From assembly GCF_000585495.1 (NCBI RefSeq), contig NZ_CP007264.1:744001-808000 (forward strand): a stretch of 64,000 nucleotides of DNA, read 5' to 3'. Below, one piece after another: positions 51,212-60,292 of the stretch. Made by a program: the position numbers and the translations under genes. Every line of letters starts with the position of its first letter. The first letter of the stretch is position 1. The notes under the pieces were generated by a model. It saw only the letters and a list, made by a program, of their open reading frames with translations, ran no database searches and was not told where the DNA came from. The DNA is from Thermococcus nautili (lineage in GTDB: Archaea; Methanobacteriota_B; Thermococci; Thermococcales; Thermococcaceae).

Positions 51212-54200
51212 ATGCCTTACATTGAGAAGATAGAAATGAAGGGCTTCAAATCCTACGGTAACAAAAAGGTCGTCGTTCCGCTCGCAAAGGGCTTCACCGC
51301 AATCGTTGGAGCCAACGGTTCTGGAAAGAGCAACATCGGTGACGCTGTTCTCTTCGTTCTCGGCGGGCTCTCGGCCAAGGCGATGCGAGCCAGCAGGATA
51401 AGCGACTTAATCTTTGCCGGCTCGAAGGGGGAACCTCCAGCCAAGTACGCTGAAGTTGCGATGTACTTCAACAACGAGGACAGGGGCTTTCCGATTGACG
51501 AGGACGAGGTTGTAATCAGGAGGCGCGTCTACAAGGACGGCAGGAGCACCTACTGGCTCAACGGGAAGAGAACAAGCAGAAGCGAGATAATAGACCTTCT
51601 CAGCGCTGCGATGATTTCGCCAGAGGGATACAACATCGTCCTTCAGGGAGATATAACGAAGTTCATCAAGATGTCCCCCACCGAGAGGAGGCTCATCATA
51701 GACGACATCTCAGGCATAGCGGAGTACGACGCCAAGAAGGAGAGGGCCCTGAAGGAGCTCAAGCAGGCCGAAGAAAACCTCGCGCGCGTTGATTTGCTCA
51801 TAAGGGAAGTCAAGGCCCAGCTCGACAAGCTTGAGAAGGAACGCAACGACGCCCTTCGCTACCTCGACCTGAAGGAGCGCGTTGAGAGGGCCAGAGTCAC
51901 CCTCCTCCTCGGCGAGATAAGGAAGCTTGAACGGCTTATAGAGGACGAGGGCACGAGGGACAGGGAGATAGAGGCCGAGGTAAACGCTCTCAACGCCAAG
52001 CTGAAGGAAATCGCCAAGGAGATAGTGGCGAAGGAAAAAGAGCTCGCCGAAGTCGAGAGGGAACTCGAGGAGAAGAGCGAGGACGGAATACTCGAGGTTA
52101 CGAGGCGGATAAGCGAGGTAAAGTCGAAGATTGAGATGGCGAAGAGGAACATTGAGAACGCCAACCGGGAAATCGAGGAGAGCCAGAGACGGCTCACCAA
52201 AGCAAAGGACGAGCTCAAGAGAATTGGCGAGGAGATAGAGAAGAGCAGGAACGCGATAAAGCGCTGGTCGAAGAGAAGAGAGAAGCTTCTGGCCGATATA
52301 AAAACCCTTGAGGCAAGCAGGAACGAGCTCGTCGTGAAGCTCGGCGAGATTGACAGGCGCTATTCCCTCGCGAGGGAGGAGTTTGACAAGGTCGTTGAGG
52401 AGCTCGAGGAAGCTAAGAAAGGCCTCTACATGAAGGAGAGCGAGATTGAGAAGTTCACCGAGGAAATCGAGAGGGCCAGAACGAGGATAACGCAGGCCAA
52501 CCTTAAGAGAAACGCCCTCCGCGAGAGGATTGAGGAAACCAAGAGGGCCCTTGAGGAGAAGCGCTCCGAGCTTTCGGAAGTCGAAGGAAAGCTCTCGAAG
52601 GCAGAAGCGAGGCTCAGGAAGCTTGAGAAGGAACTTGAGGAGAAGACAAAGAAGCTCAGGAAGCTCGAGCCCGAGCTTGCAAAGGCCAAGGAGGAACTCA
52701 TAAAGGCCGAGGCGCAGAGGGAAGTCCGCGGAAACAGGGCTGTGGAGTTCCTTAAGAAGAGCAACATTCCCGGTTTGTACGGCACGCTCGGCGAGCTGAT
52801 AACCGTTAAGGACGGAAGATACGCCCTGGCGGTTGAGGTGGCCCTCGGAGGGAACTACGATAACGTTGTCGTTGAGGACGACAGGGTAGCTGAGAAGGCA
52901 ATAAAACTCCTCAAGGAGAGGAAACTCGGAAGACTAACCTTCCTCCCGCTCAACAAGATAAAGCCCCGCTCGATGCGCGAGAGGCCGTCCCTCGGAATCC
53001 CTGCCATGGACGTCGTGAGCTACGACCCGCGCTTCAGGAACGCGGTAGCTTACGCCCTCGGAGATACTCTCATCGTTGAGGACATGGACGAGGCGAGGAG
53101 CGTAGGGATAGGAAAGGTCAGAATGGTAACCCTCGGCGGTGAGTTGCTCGAAAGGAGCGGTGCAATAACAGGCGGTCATTACAGGCCGAGGGGCAGGCTT
53201 GGGGTCAACGTTGACGAGATTAAGGCGAAGGTGGAGAGGCTTGAGCGCGAGAAGGAGGCCCTTGAGGCGGAGGTAAACTCGCTGAAGGCCGAGAGGAAAG
53301 GCATCGAGAACACGCTCTTCGAGCTCCGCATGAGGAAGAGCGAGCTGTCAAAGGATTTGCAGGTTCTCCAGCGCGACCTTGAAAGGCTTTTGGCCGAGGA
53401 CAAATCGCTCAGAGAGGAAATCGAGGAGAGCGAGAAGCTCATAGAGACCCTCACCGCGAAAATCGAAGAAGCAAAGGGCGAGATGGCGAAGCTCCGCGGA
53501 AGGATTGAGAGGCTCGAACGGAAGAAGGAGAAGCTCAGGAAGGCCCTCGACAACCCCGAGGCGAGGGAGCTGAACGCGAGGATTAGGGAAGTGGAAGGGC
53601 AGATTGCGAAACTCAAGGAGGAGCTCAGCAGGGTCGAAAGCAAGCTCGAGAGCCTCGAGAGCAGGATAAACGAGGAACTGCTCCCGAGGAAGGCCGACCT
53701 CGAAGAGGAAATCGAGGGCTTAATCAACAGGATAAACGCCCTCCAGGCCAACATAAAGGAGAATGAAGAAGCGATAAAGAGGTTCGAGGCCGAGCTCGAG
53801 GAGCTGAAGAAGGCCGAGGAGAACGTGAAGGACGAACTGAAGGAGCTCCGCGAGAGGCGCGAGAGGCTGAAGAAAGAGATAGCCGAGCTGAGGAAGGAGA
53901 AGGACGAGCTGAGCTCGAAGCTCCAAGAGCTCAGGATAGAGGCCAACACCCTCAAGATAAAGCTCGCGCAGGCCGAGACGACGCTCAAGGAAAAGAGGGC
54001 CGAGCTCAAGCACTTCGACGCGAAGCTGATTAAGTCGATAAAGGAAATCCCGCTGGAGCTTGAGGCCTTGAGGGAAGAGATTGAGCGCATGGAGGAGGAG
54101 ATACGTGCCCTCGAACCGGTCAACATGAAGGCCATCGAGGACTTCGAGGTCGTCGAGCGTCGCTACCTCGAGCTCAAGAGCAAGCGCGAGCAGGTTCTGG

Positions 54201-54778
54201 CCGAGAAAGAGAGCATAGAGGAGTTCATAGAGGAGATAGAGGGTCAGAAGAAGCAGGTGTTCCTGCAGACGCTCGAGGCCATAGCCAAGAACTTCTCAGA
54301 GCTCTTCGCCAAGCTCTCTCCAGGGGGAGAGGCCAAACTAATCCTTGAGAATCCAGAGGACCCGTTCGCGGGCGGCCTTGAGATTGAGGCGAAGCCGGCC
54401 GGCAAGGACGTGAAGAGGATTGAGGCGATGAGCGGTGGCGAGAAGGCGATAATCGCTCTGGCCTTCGTCTTTGCGATACAGCGCTACAAGCCGGCACCTT
54501 TCTACCTCCTCGACGAGATAGACGCGCACCTTGACGACGCCAACGTCAAGCGCGTCGCGGATTTGATTAAGGAAGCCTCGCAGGAGAGCCAGTTCATAGT
54601 CATTACCCACCGCGACGTCATGATGGCCAACGCGGACAGGATTATCGGCGTGACGATGAGGAACGGCGTCTCAAAGGTCGTCTCGCTCAGCCTCGAGAAG
54701 GCCAGGAAAATCCTTGAAGAAATCAGGCGGAGAAGCGACGAGGAGCACAGGGAGATGTTCGGCCGTCTGGAGGGCTGA
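51212..54778 (+). CDS. smc: Chromosome segregation/condensin protein SMC
   Basis: A 1188-residue SMC. Walker A GANGSGKSN (residues 32-40), two long coiled coils (about 165-515 and 670-1010), hinge (about 520-660: IPGLYGTLGELI...LGRLTFLPLNKIK), signature MSGGEKA and Walker B YLLDEIDAHLD, D-loop. It dimerises and binds the kleisin ScpA to organise the chromosome. AGGTGTGAGCT precedes ATG. The TGACG-ATG junction with the next gene is duplicated before scpA. Confidence 0.97.
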   Translation: MPYIEKIEMKGFKSYGNKKVVVPLAKGFTAIVGANGSGKSNIGDAVLFVLGGLSAKAMRASRISDLIFAGSKGEPPAKYAEVAMYFNNEDRGFPIDEDEVVIRRRVYKDGRSTYWLNGKRTSRSEIIDLLSAAMISPEGYNIVLQGDITKFIKMSPTERRLIIDDISGIAEYDAKKERALKELKQAEENLARVDLLIREVKAQLDKLEKERNDALRYLDLKERVERARVTLLLGEIRKLERLIEDEGTRDREIEAEVNALNAKLKEIAKEIVAKEKELAEVERELEEKSEDGILEVTRRISEVKSKIEMAKRNIENANREIEESQRRLTKAKDELKRIGEEIEKSRNAIKRWSKRREKLLADIKTLEASRNELVVKLGEIDRRYSLAREEFDKVVEELEEAKKGLYMKESEIEKFTEEIERARTRITQANLKRNALRERIEETKRALEEKRSELSEVEGKLSKAEARLRKLEKELEEKTKKLRKLEPELAKAKEELIKAEAQREVRGNRAVEFLKKSNIPGLYGTLGELITVKDGRYALAVEVALGGNYDNVVVEDDRVAEKAIKLLKERKLGRLTFLPLNKIKPRSMRERPSLGIPAMDVVSYDPRFRNAVAYALGDTLIVEDMDEARSVGIGKVRMVTLGGELLERSGAITGGHYRPRGRLGVNVDEIKAKVERLEREKEALEAEVNSLKAERKGIENTLFELRMRKSELSKDLQVLQRDLERLLAEDKSLREEIEESEKLIETLTAKIEEAKGEMAKLRGRIERLERKKEKLRKALDNPEARELNARIREVEGQIAKLKEELSRVESKLESLESRINEELLPRKADLEEEIEGLINRINALQANIKENEEAIKRFEAELEELKKAEENVKDELKELRERRERLKKEIAELRKEKDELSSKLQELRIEANTLKIKLAQAETTLKEKRAELKHFDAKLIKSIKEIPLELEALREEIERMEEEIRALEPVNMKAIEDFEVVERRYLELKSKREQVLAEKESIEEFIEEIEGQKKQVFLQTLEAIAKNFSELFAKLSPGGEAKLILENPEDPFAGGLEIEAKPAGKDVKRIEAMSGGEKAIIALAFVFAIQRYKPAPFYLLDEIDAHLDDANVKRVADLIKEASQESQFIVITHRDVMMANADRIIGVTMRNGVSKVVSLSLEKARKILEEIRRRSDEEHREMFGRLEG

Positions 54779-54783
54779 CGATG
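54768..54783 (+). repeat. 16-bp direct repeat, left copy (smc end/HEPN start)
   Basis: TGGAGGGCTGACGATG includes the last smc codons, its TGA stop, the ribosome binding site GGAGG and the ATG of the HEPN gene. It is identical to 55593-55608. Confidence 0.9.
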
Positions 54784-55194
54784 TTTGACATGGAAGAATA
54801 TGAGAGATGGATGAACCAGGCAGAGTACACACTTAAGAGTGCAGAGAACGATATGAGGGCGAGATTTTACTCGTGGGCATGCTTTAAGGCTCAACAGGCT
54901 GGGGAATACGCCGTCAAGGCTCTCCTGTACGGAATGGGAATAATGGCCTATGGGCACTCGATAAAAAAGCTCCTCGATGTGTTATCGCAGAAAATAGACG
55001 TTCCCAGCGAACTGTTCAACAGGGCGAGGCTACTTGACAGACATTACATACCGCCAAGGTATCCAGATGCGTATATTGAGGGCTCTCCCTACGAGTACTA
55101 CGGCGAGAATGACGCCAGAGAGGCAATAAACTCCGCAAGGGAAATAATAGAGTTCATCAGGAGGCTTGCCGATGAGAAGATTGAAAAATCCTGA
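54781..55194 (+). CDS. HEPN-domain protein (toxin-antitoxin component)
   Basis: A 137-residue HEPN protein (PF05168 type). Conserved: MNQAEYTLKSAENDM, WACFKAQQAGEYAVKALL, and LLDRHYIPPRYPDAY with the R-x-x-H-type active element. HEPN proteins act as RNases in pairs with nucleotidyltransferase antitoxins. Codon use is more A+T-rich than smc and scpA. It starts two bases after the smc stop and overlaps the MNT gene by 23 bases. Confidence 0.88.
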   Translation: MFDMEEYERWMNQAEYTLKSAENDMRARFYSWACFKAQQAGEYAVKALLYGMGIMAYGHSIKKLLDVLSQKIDVPSELFNRARLLDRHYIPPRYPDAYIEGSPYEYYGENDAREAINSAREIIEFIRRLADEKIEKS

Positions 55195-55603
55195 GAGAAT
55201 CCCCTACTGGGCAGAAATCCAGCGGTACGTCCAAGACATCGTTAGGGCACTTAACCCAAAGCTAATCATTCTCCACGGCTCAATTGCGCGGGGGACTTTT
55301 GGAATTGGAAGCGATGTTGACCTCTTCATAGTTGCTGAAAGCCTCCCTAAAAACCCCAACGAGCGTCTCAAACTCCTCTATTCCCTCGACAGAACGAGGG
55401 CACCCCTCGACCCGAAGGCGTACACCCCAACAGAGGTTCTAAAGATGCTCAGAAAGGGACACCCGCTCATTATGGACGCACTGGAAGATGGGATAGTAAT
55501 TCATGCGGACGAGAGCTACCTCCGCGAACTAATGAAGACGTTCCAGTCCGCAAAGAGGAAATACAGGCGCTTTGATAGGGGCTGGATTAGGGTGGAGGGC
55601 TGA
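55172..55603 (+). CDS. MNT-type minimal nucleotidyltransferase (antitoxin component)
   Basis: A 143-residue polymerase-beta-like nucleotidyltransferase. Signature ILHGSIARGTFGIGSDVDLF gives the GS and DxD catalytic set. MNT partners AMPylate and silence HEPN toxins. GGAGGCTTGCCG precedes the ATG, inside the HEPN gene. It ends in VEG*, matching the smc end LEG*, within the 16-bp repeat. Confidence 0.88.
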   Translation: MRRLKNPERIPYWAEIQRYVQDIVRALNPKLIILHGSIARGTFGIGSDVDLFIVAESLPKNPNERLKLLYSLDRTRAPLDPKAYTPTEVLKMLRKGHPLIMDALEDGIVIHADESYLRELMKTFQSAKRKYRRFDRGWIRVEG

Positions 55604-55608
55604 CGATG
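55593..55608 (+). repeat. 16-bp direct repeat, right copy (MNT end/scpA start)
   Basis: TGGAGGGCTGACGATG covers the end of the MNT gene, its stop, the ribosome binding site and the ATG of scpA. Recombination with the left copy would remove 825 bp and rejoin smc to scpA exactly. Confidence 0.9.
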
Positions 55609-56280
55609 GAATCGAGAAGGGAAGAGGAAATCACCCCGATTGACATACTGCTCCAGCTCGTCCAGATGGGACGCGTTGACCCGTGGAACATCGACATCGT
55701 TGATTTGACCGAGAAGTACATTCAAAGGCTCAGGGAGATGAAGGAGCTCGACCTCCGCGTTTCGGCGAGGGCAATCCTTGCCGCATCAATCCTCGTCAGA
55801 ATGAAGAGCGAGGCTTTGCTTTACGAGGAAGATGAGAACGAGGAGGAAGAGAAGGAAGAAAAGATTCGCGTCGAGGTCGAGCCTTTAGCACCTCCGCTCA
55901 GGAGGGTGGAGCGCTACTACACCTTTGATGACCTCCTTGAGGCGCTGATGGACGCGCTTGAAGAAGCCGAGCGGAGGAAGCCGAGGAAGAGGAAGCGCGA
56001 GGAGATTGAGGAAGAGGTTTTCGTAGTGGATGACTTCCGCGTTGACATCGAGAAGCACGTCAACAGGCTCTACGAGATAGTCAGGAAGCTCTACGAGGAG
56101 ACGAGGAAGCCTATAAAGTTCTGGGATTTGGTCTTCGACAACACACCCAAGGTCATCGCGAGAACCTTCCTCTACCTGCTGTTTTTAGCCAATATGGGCA
56201 AGGTCGACCTCGTGCAGGAGGAGCCCTTTGGAGAGATACTGGTCGTGCCGATGGTTGAGACCGCAAAGAGCGGGAGCTAG
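55606..56280 (+). CDS. scpA: Segregation and condensation protein A (kleisin)
   Basis: A 224-residue ScpA, the kleisin that bridges SMC heads. N-terminal DILLQLVQMGRVDPWNIDIVDLTEKYI and RAILAASILVRMKSEALL bind the SMC neck; an acidic linker (EDENEEEEKEEK), and a C-terminal winged helix (FWDLVFDNTPKVIARTFLYLLFLANMGKV) binds the cap. The ribosome binding site comes from the repeat copy. The gene overlaps the convergent PIN gene by four bases. Confidence 0.93.
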   Translation: MESRREEEITPIDILLQLVQMGRVDPWNIDIVDLTEKYIQRLREMKELDLRVSARAILAASILVRMKSEALLYEEDENEEEEKEEKIRVEVEPLAPPLRRVERYYTFDDLLEALMDALEEAERRKPRKRKREEIEEEVFVVDDFRVDIEKHVNRLYEIVRKLYEETRKPIKFWDLVFDNTPKVIARTFLYLLFLANMGKVDLVQEEPFGEILVVPMVETAKSGS

Positions 56281-56735
56281 ACCCTTTCCTTTACCCACTT
56301 CAGAAACTCCACGGGGGTCATGACCCAAATTTCCCTTTCAGCAAGCTTCTCGGAAATATAGTCTGAGACGTTCCACGTGAGTATCACTACCGTATCATAT
56401 TCCTCACTAAGCATCAGCGCACAGGCTACAAACGGAGCATCGGCGACATCGTGCACGTATTCCTCCGCTACTTCTTTGTATCGACTGAGTTTGGAGGCAG
56501 AGACTGGAGCCATGGGCTCAAAAATGACTTCCATGGCAATTGAAAGCTCCCCTGGAGTTAGTTTTGATTTTTCGGCAAGTTCCTCAATGTGATTGGCAAT
56601 CTCTTTTAGAACGACTTCTGGGTAAAAGAACGGAAACATCTCCGGAAAAAGTGTTAGGACGTACCTGTTAACCCCTCCAGAACGGATTAGTGAAGCGAAG
56701 ACAACGTTGGTGTCCACAACTACAGCGATTTCCAT
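56277..56735 (-). CDS. PIN-domain toxin
   Basis: A 152-residue PIN RNase. Asp8 in VVDTNVVFASLI, Glu in EVVLKEIANHIEEL, Asp in HDVADAPFVACALML, and Asp near the end in ILTWNVSDYIS form the metal site. It follows its antitoxin with a 16-base overlap. Base composition is A+T-richer than scpA. Confidence 0.85.
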   Translation of the reverse strand: MEIAVVVDTNVVFASLIRSGGVNRYVLTLFPEMFPFFYPEVVLKEIANHIEELAEKSKLTPGELSIAMEVIFEPMAPVSASKLSRYKEVAEEYVHDVADAPFVACALMLSEEYDTVVILTWNVSDYISEKLAEREIWVMTPVEFLKWVKERV

Positions 56736-56941
56736 GCGCCCTTCCCCACCTTCCGAGAAAGCTCCATTGCATCTTGGAGCTCGAGTTCAGAATTCATGGA
56801 TATCGCCTCAAGAACGAGAAACCGCTGGACAGCCCTAACTAAGCGCTCCTCAGGAACGCCCCTGATTCGCGCCAAGGTTTTGAACTCCGGAGGAATTGGA
56901 ACCTCGACCTTTCGAAACGATGCATCGCTCTCGATGCTCAA
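56720..56941 (-). CDS. VapB-like antitoxin
   Basis: A 73-residue protein: SFRKVEVPIPPEFKTLARI, VPEERLVRAVQRFLVLEAIS, ending in ELSRKVGKGAWKSL. This pattern (a short strand then helices) is common in antitoxins of Thermococcales PIN pairs. The upstream AAGGGGATTGAG is a weak ribosome binding site. Overlaps the PIN start. Confidence 0.75.
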   Translation of the reverse strand: MSIESDASFRKVEVPIPPEFKTLARIRGVPEERLVRAVQRFLVLEAISMNSELELQDAMELSRKVGKGAWKSL

Positions 56942-56955
56942 TCCCCTTCACCCAA

Positions 56956-57405
56956 CTAAGTTTCACTCGATTCCCTATTAACCTTTTCCCGCTCCCGTCT
57001 TTTCGCCGGCCTCAGAGTTATTGCGAGTAAGGGCTCCTCGCTCCCGATGTAAAGGTTTCTCTTTTCCCTGTTGATGTAGAAGCAGTAAACGCCGTCAGGA
57101 ATCTCAGAAAGGAACTTGATTGGGGACGTTTCCCTCGCGAGCCTCTTATCCGGAAAGACGCACCGGTAGGTCCCTTTCAGGCCCTCAACGCGCCTTTTAA
57201 TCTCCTCCAGCGAAAGCCTCTCGCAGTCGAGCCTGGCACAGACGAGGCTCTTCCTCCCGTCGGTGAAGATTACAACGCGCTCGTTGACGTCAATCCTCCG
57301 CGAGCGGTCGAGAAACGCCCAGAGTTCGGAGTAGACTCGCTCAAGCTTCCTCCTCTTTGCCAGCCTCTTCACGAGCCTTTCCTCAGCGTGCCTCGTCAGG
57401 AGCAT
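56956..57405 (-). CDS. Thermococcales hypothetical protein, 149 aa
   Basis: Not recognised. Basic (many R and K) cytoplasmic protein: [20 protein letters not shown] at the start, [19 protein letters not shown], and strands [19 protein letters not shown]. The RHAEERL start recalls phage-type and toxin families, but the match is too short to name. It ends 14 bases before the antitoxin gene; it is divergent from the next gene across an inverted repeat. Confidence 0.6.
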   Translation of the reverse strand: MLLTRHAEERLVKRLAKRRKLERVYSELWAFLDRSRRIDVNERVVIFTDGRKSLVCARLDCERLSLEEIKRRVEGLKGTYRCVFPDKRLARETSPIKFLSEIPDGVYCFYINREKRNLYIGSEEPLLAITLRPAKRREREKVNRESSET

Positions 57406-57445
57406 GTTGGCTCATCCCCTGGAGCCTTGAAAAATTCTTCCCTGC

Positions 57446-57473
57446 ACCTACACGTGCACATACACATGTAGGT
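57446..57473. repeat. Inverted repeat in a divergent intergenic region
   Basis: ACCTACACGTG and CACATGTAGGT pair with one mismatch around CACATA. A perfect palindrome GGTTCGAACC (57471-57480) abuts it. Both lie upstream of the gene at 57530 and of the divergent gene ending at 57405 and could be operators. Confidence 0.5.
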
Positions 57474-57529
57474 TCGAACCATTGAAAAAGGTATTTAAGC
57501 ATTCGAACCGAGTCATCAGTGGGAACATC

Positions 57530-57889
57530 ATGCAGAGCAAATTTTACGTAATCACGTTCGTGCTCTTTGCGATAGCCGACGCACTTACAACGTGGTTTGG
57601 GGTTAAAATGGGCTTTGAAGAGGCAAACCCCTTTCTCGCGGGCAGGATATCAAGCGGGGCGGGATTCTTTGGGAGTTACAGCCTGTACACTGCTGTTGGC
57701 GCCGGCGTTATCGCCGTCTCACTCCGGCTGGAGAAGTTCAGCCCCGCGTTCAGGGCCGTGGCAATTGGAATGGTAATTCTCAAGGCGATTCCTGCCGTCA
57801 ACAACATCCTTCTTCTTGCAGGTGCCCCCGTTTCAGGAATCATCAATTCCACCGTGGGCGCGGTGTTGGAGAATCTTTTTATTGGATGA
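57530..57889 (+). CDS. DUF5658-like membrane protein, 119 aa
   Basis: A 119-residue protein with about four membrane helices. The motif ADALTTWFGVKMGFEEANPF is typical of DUF5658-like proteins; the role is unknown. The ATG 57530 follows GTGGGAACATC and a TATA-like GTATTTAAGC about 30 bases earlier. A longer in-frame start at 57482 would fall inside the promoter. Confidence 0.65.
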   Translation: MQSKFYVITFVLFAIADALTTWFGVKMGFEEANPFLAGRISSGAGFFGSYSLYTAVGAGVIAVSLRLEKFSPAFRAVAIGMVILKAIPAVNNILLLAGAPVSGIINSTVGAVLENLFIG

Positions 57890-57904
57890 TGCGAGCTGTG
57901 TAAT

Positions 57905-60292
57905 ATGCAGTACCTTCGCAGGGATTTAATCGAGCCCCGCGTTTACCAGGAGGTCATCTACGCCCGCTGTAAGGAGCGGAACTGCCTCGTCGTCCTGCCA
58001 ACTGGCTTAGGAAAGACGCTCATAGCGATGCTCATAGCGGACTACAGGCTCTCGAAGTACGGGGGAAAGGTTCTCTTCTTAGCTCCAACCAAACCGCTGG
58101 CAATGCAACACGCGGAGAGCTTTAGAAAACTCTTCAACCTTCCGCCCGAGAAGATTAACGTCCTCACGGGCGAGCTTTCACCCGAAAAGCGCGCTGAACT
58201 CTGGAGGAAGAGCGTTGTTATTACCGCGACGCCCCAGACCATAGAAAACGACATCCTAACGGGCAGGATTTCGCTTGAGGATGTCGTCCTGCTCGTCGTT
58301 GATGAGGCCCACAGGGCAGTTGGCAACTACGCCTACGTTTTCATAGCGAAGGAGTACCTCAAAACTGCAAAGCACCCGCTCGTTCTCGGGTTAACTGCAT
58401 CTCCCGGTAGCGACGAGGAAAAGATTCGCGAGATAGTTGGGAACCTCGGGATAGAGCGCATAGAAATCAGAACCGAGAGCTCGCCGGATGTCAAGCCCTA
58501 CGTCCAGAGGATAGCCTTCGACTGGGTTAAGGTCGAGATTCCGGGAATCTACAAAGATGTCAGGAAAATCCTGCGCGAGATGCTTAAGGATTCCCTAAAG
58601 CCCCTCGCAGATGCCGGACTTGTGAGCTCCTCCTCACCGGACATCTCGAAGAGGGAGGTCCTTCAGGCGGGCTCGAAGATAAACCAGGCGATGGCCAAAG
58701 GCGACTACTCCATCGGCTACCTCAAGAAGCACCAGGCCAAGGCCATGAAGCTCCACCACGCAATTGAACTTTTGGAGACGCAGGGGCTAACGGCGCTCAG
58801 GAGCTACCTCAAGAAACTCCGCGAGGACCGCTCAAAGTCCGGTAGAGAGCTTATGGAAGACCCACGCATGAGGAAGGTTACATATCTCCTCGTTCAGGCG
58901 AAGGAGCTCGGCCTCGACCACCCGAAGATGGAGAAGCTGAAGGAGCTTATCCGGAAACAGCTCGAGAAAAAGCCGGACTCGAAGATAATCGTTTTCACGA
59001 ACTACCGCGACACGGGCAGGAAGATAGTCGAGGAGCTCCAGGAGATGGGAATCTCGGCGAAGCGCTTCATAGGACAGGCGAGCAGGGGAACGGACAGGGG
59101 GATGAGCCAGAGGGAGCAGAAAGAGGTTTTGGACAGGTTCTCGCACGGTGAATTCAACGTTTTAGTTGCCACGAGCGTCGGCGAGGAGGGGCTGGACGTT
59201 CCAGAGGTTGATTTGGTCGTCTTCTACGAACCTGTGCCTTCAGCAATAAGGAGCATTCAGCGCCGTGGCAGGACCGGAAGACACAGGCCCGGAAAGGTGG
59301 TAATCCTAATGGCCAAGGGAACGCGCGACGAGGCCTACTACTGGAGCTCCCGGAGGAAGGAGAAAGGCATGTTCGAGGCAATAAGGAAAGTCGCGAGGGA
59401 GCTCGAATCAAAGCTTGAGAGGGAATCAAAAGGCCGGGAGAGGGTTGAGGTGGGGAAGGGGAGGATAACTTCCCTTGATGCGTTCCTGAAGGTTGGCAAG
59501 AGCAAGAAGGCCGGGAGCGAGGAGAAGGCGGGAGAATCGGAGAAAACGGCCGAATCAAAAGCTCCGCAGGTTCAAGATGAGAAAAAAGCTGAGAGCAAGA
59601 GCGGGGAAGTCCCTGTTAAGCCGATATTCGTTAGGAAGCCGAAGGGGATAGTCGTCTACGTTGACTCGCGCGAGCTCAGGAGTGGAGTGCCGAAGATTCT
59701 GAAAGAGCTCGGGGCGGAGATTGAAGTTAAAACCCTTGACGTTGCAGATTACGTCGTCAGCGAGGAGGTGGGAATAGAGCGGAAGAGCGCCAACGACTTC
59801 ATACAGTCAATCATAGACGGCAGGCTCTTCGACCAGGTTGAGAGGCTTAAGAGGGCCTACGAGAAGCCCGTGATAATCATCGAGGGCGAGCTCTACGGCA
59901 TCAGGAACGTCCACCCCAACGCGATTAGGGGAGCCATAGCCTCGGTAACCGTTGACTGGGGTGTTCCGGTGCTCTTCTCCTCGGGGAAGGAGGAAACGGC
60001 CCAGTTCATTTACCTCCTCGCCAAGCGCGAGCAGGAGGAGCGGAAGAAGGAAGTGAGGCTGAGGAGCGAGAAGAAGGCCCTAACCCTGGCTGAGAGACAA
60101 AGGTTAATCGTTGAGGGCCTTCCAAACGTCTCCTCGACGCTGGCCAAGCGCCTGCTCAAACATTTTGGCAACGTCGAGCGGGTATTCACAGCAACGGAAG
60201 AGGAGCTTAAGGAAGTCGAGGGGATAGGCGAAAAGAAGGCGAGGGAGATAAGGAAGGTCATAACGGCCCCCTACGTTGAGGACGAGGAGTGA
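57905..60292 (+). CDS. hef: Hef helicase/nuclease (XPF/FANCM-like)
   Basis: A 795-residue fusion. SF2 helicase (1-500): LPTGLGKTLIA, VVDEAHRAVGNYAYV, GLTASPGSD, and QRRGRTGRHRPG. Acidic-basic linker with S/E/K (about 500-575). XPF nuclease (about 580-720): VDSREL, then GIERKSANDF (ERKxxxD core). Two HhH at the C-terminus (GLPNVSSTLAKRLLKHFGN; VEGIGEKKAREI). It processes stalled forks. ATG follows GCGAGCTGTGTAAT. 3' end overlaps the next gene by 22 bases. Confidence 0.96.
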   Translation: MQYLRRDLIEPRVYQEVIYARCKERNCLVVLPTGLGKTLIAMLIADYRLSKYGGKVLFLAPTKPLAMQHAESFRKLFNLPPEKINVLTGELSPEKRAELWRKSVVITATPQTIENDILTGRISLEDVVLLVVDEAHRAVGNYAYVFIAKEYLKTAKHPLVLGLTASPGSDEEKIREIVGNLGIERIEIRTESSPDVKPYVQRIAFDWVKVEIPGIYKDVRKILREMLKDSLKPLADAGLVSSSSPDISKREVLQAGSKINQAMAKGDYSIGYLKKHQAKAMKLHHAIELLETQGLTALRSYLKKLREDRSKSGRELMEDPRMRKVTYLLVQAKELGLDHPKMEKLKELIRKQLEKKPDSKIIVFTNYRDTGRKIVEELQEMGISAKRFIGQASRGTDRGMSQREQKEVLDRFSHGEFNVLVATSVGEEGLDVPEVDLVVFYEPVPSAIRSIQRRGRTGRHRPGKVVILMAKGTRDEAYYWSSRRKEKGMFEAIRKVARELESKLERESKGRERVEVGKGRITSLDAFLKVGKSKKAGSEEKAGESEKTAESKAPQVQDEKKAESKSGEVPVKPIFVRKPKGIVVYVDSRELRSGVPKILKELGAEIEVKTLDVADYVVSEEVGIERKSANDFIQSIIDGRLFDQVERLKRAYEKPVIIIEGELYGIRNVHPNAIRGAIASVTVDWGVPVLFSSGKEETAQFIYLLAKREQEERKKEVRLRSEKKALTLAERQRLIVEGLPNVSSTLAKRLLKHFGNVERVFTATEEELKEVEGIGEKKAREIRKVITAPYVEDEE

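Noticed and set aside
53179-54135. 318-codon antisense frame inside smc (Ser/Leu-rich)
   Set aside because: It is the reverse complement of Glu/Lys/Leu coiled-coil coding sequence, which opens antisense frames; composition is nearly all S, F and L and no start signals exist.
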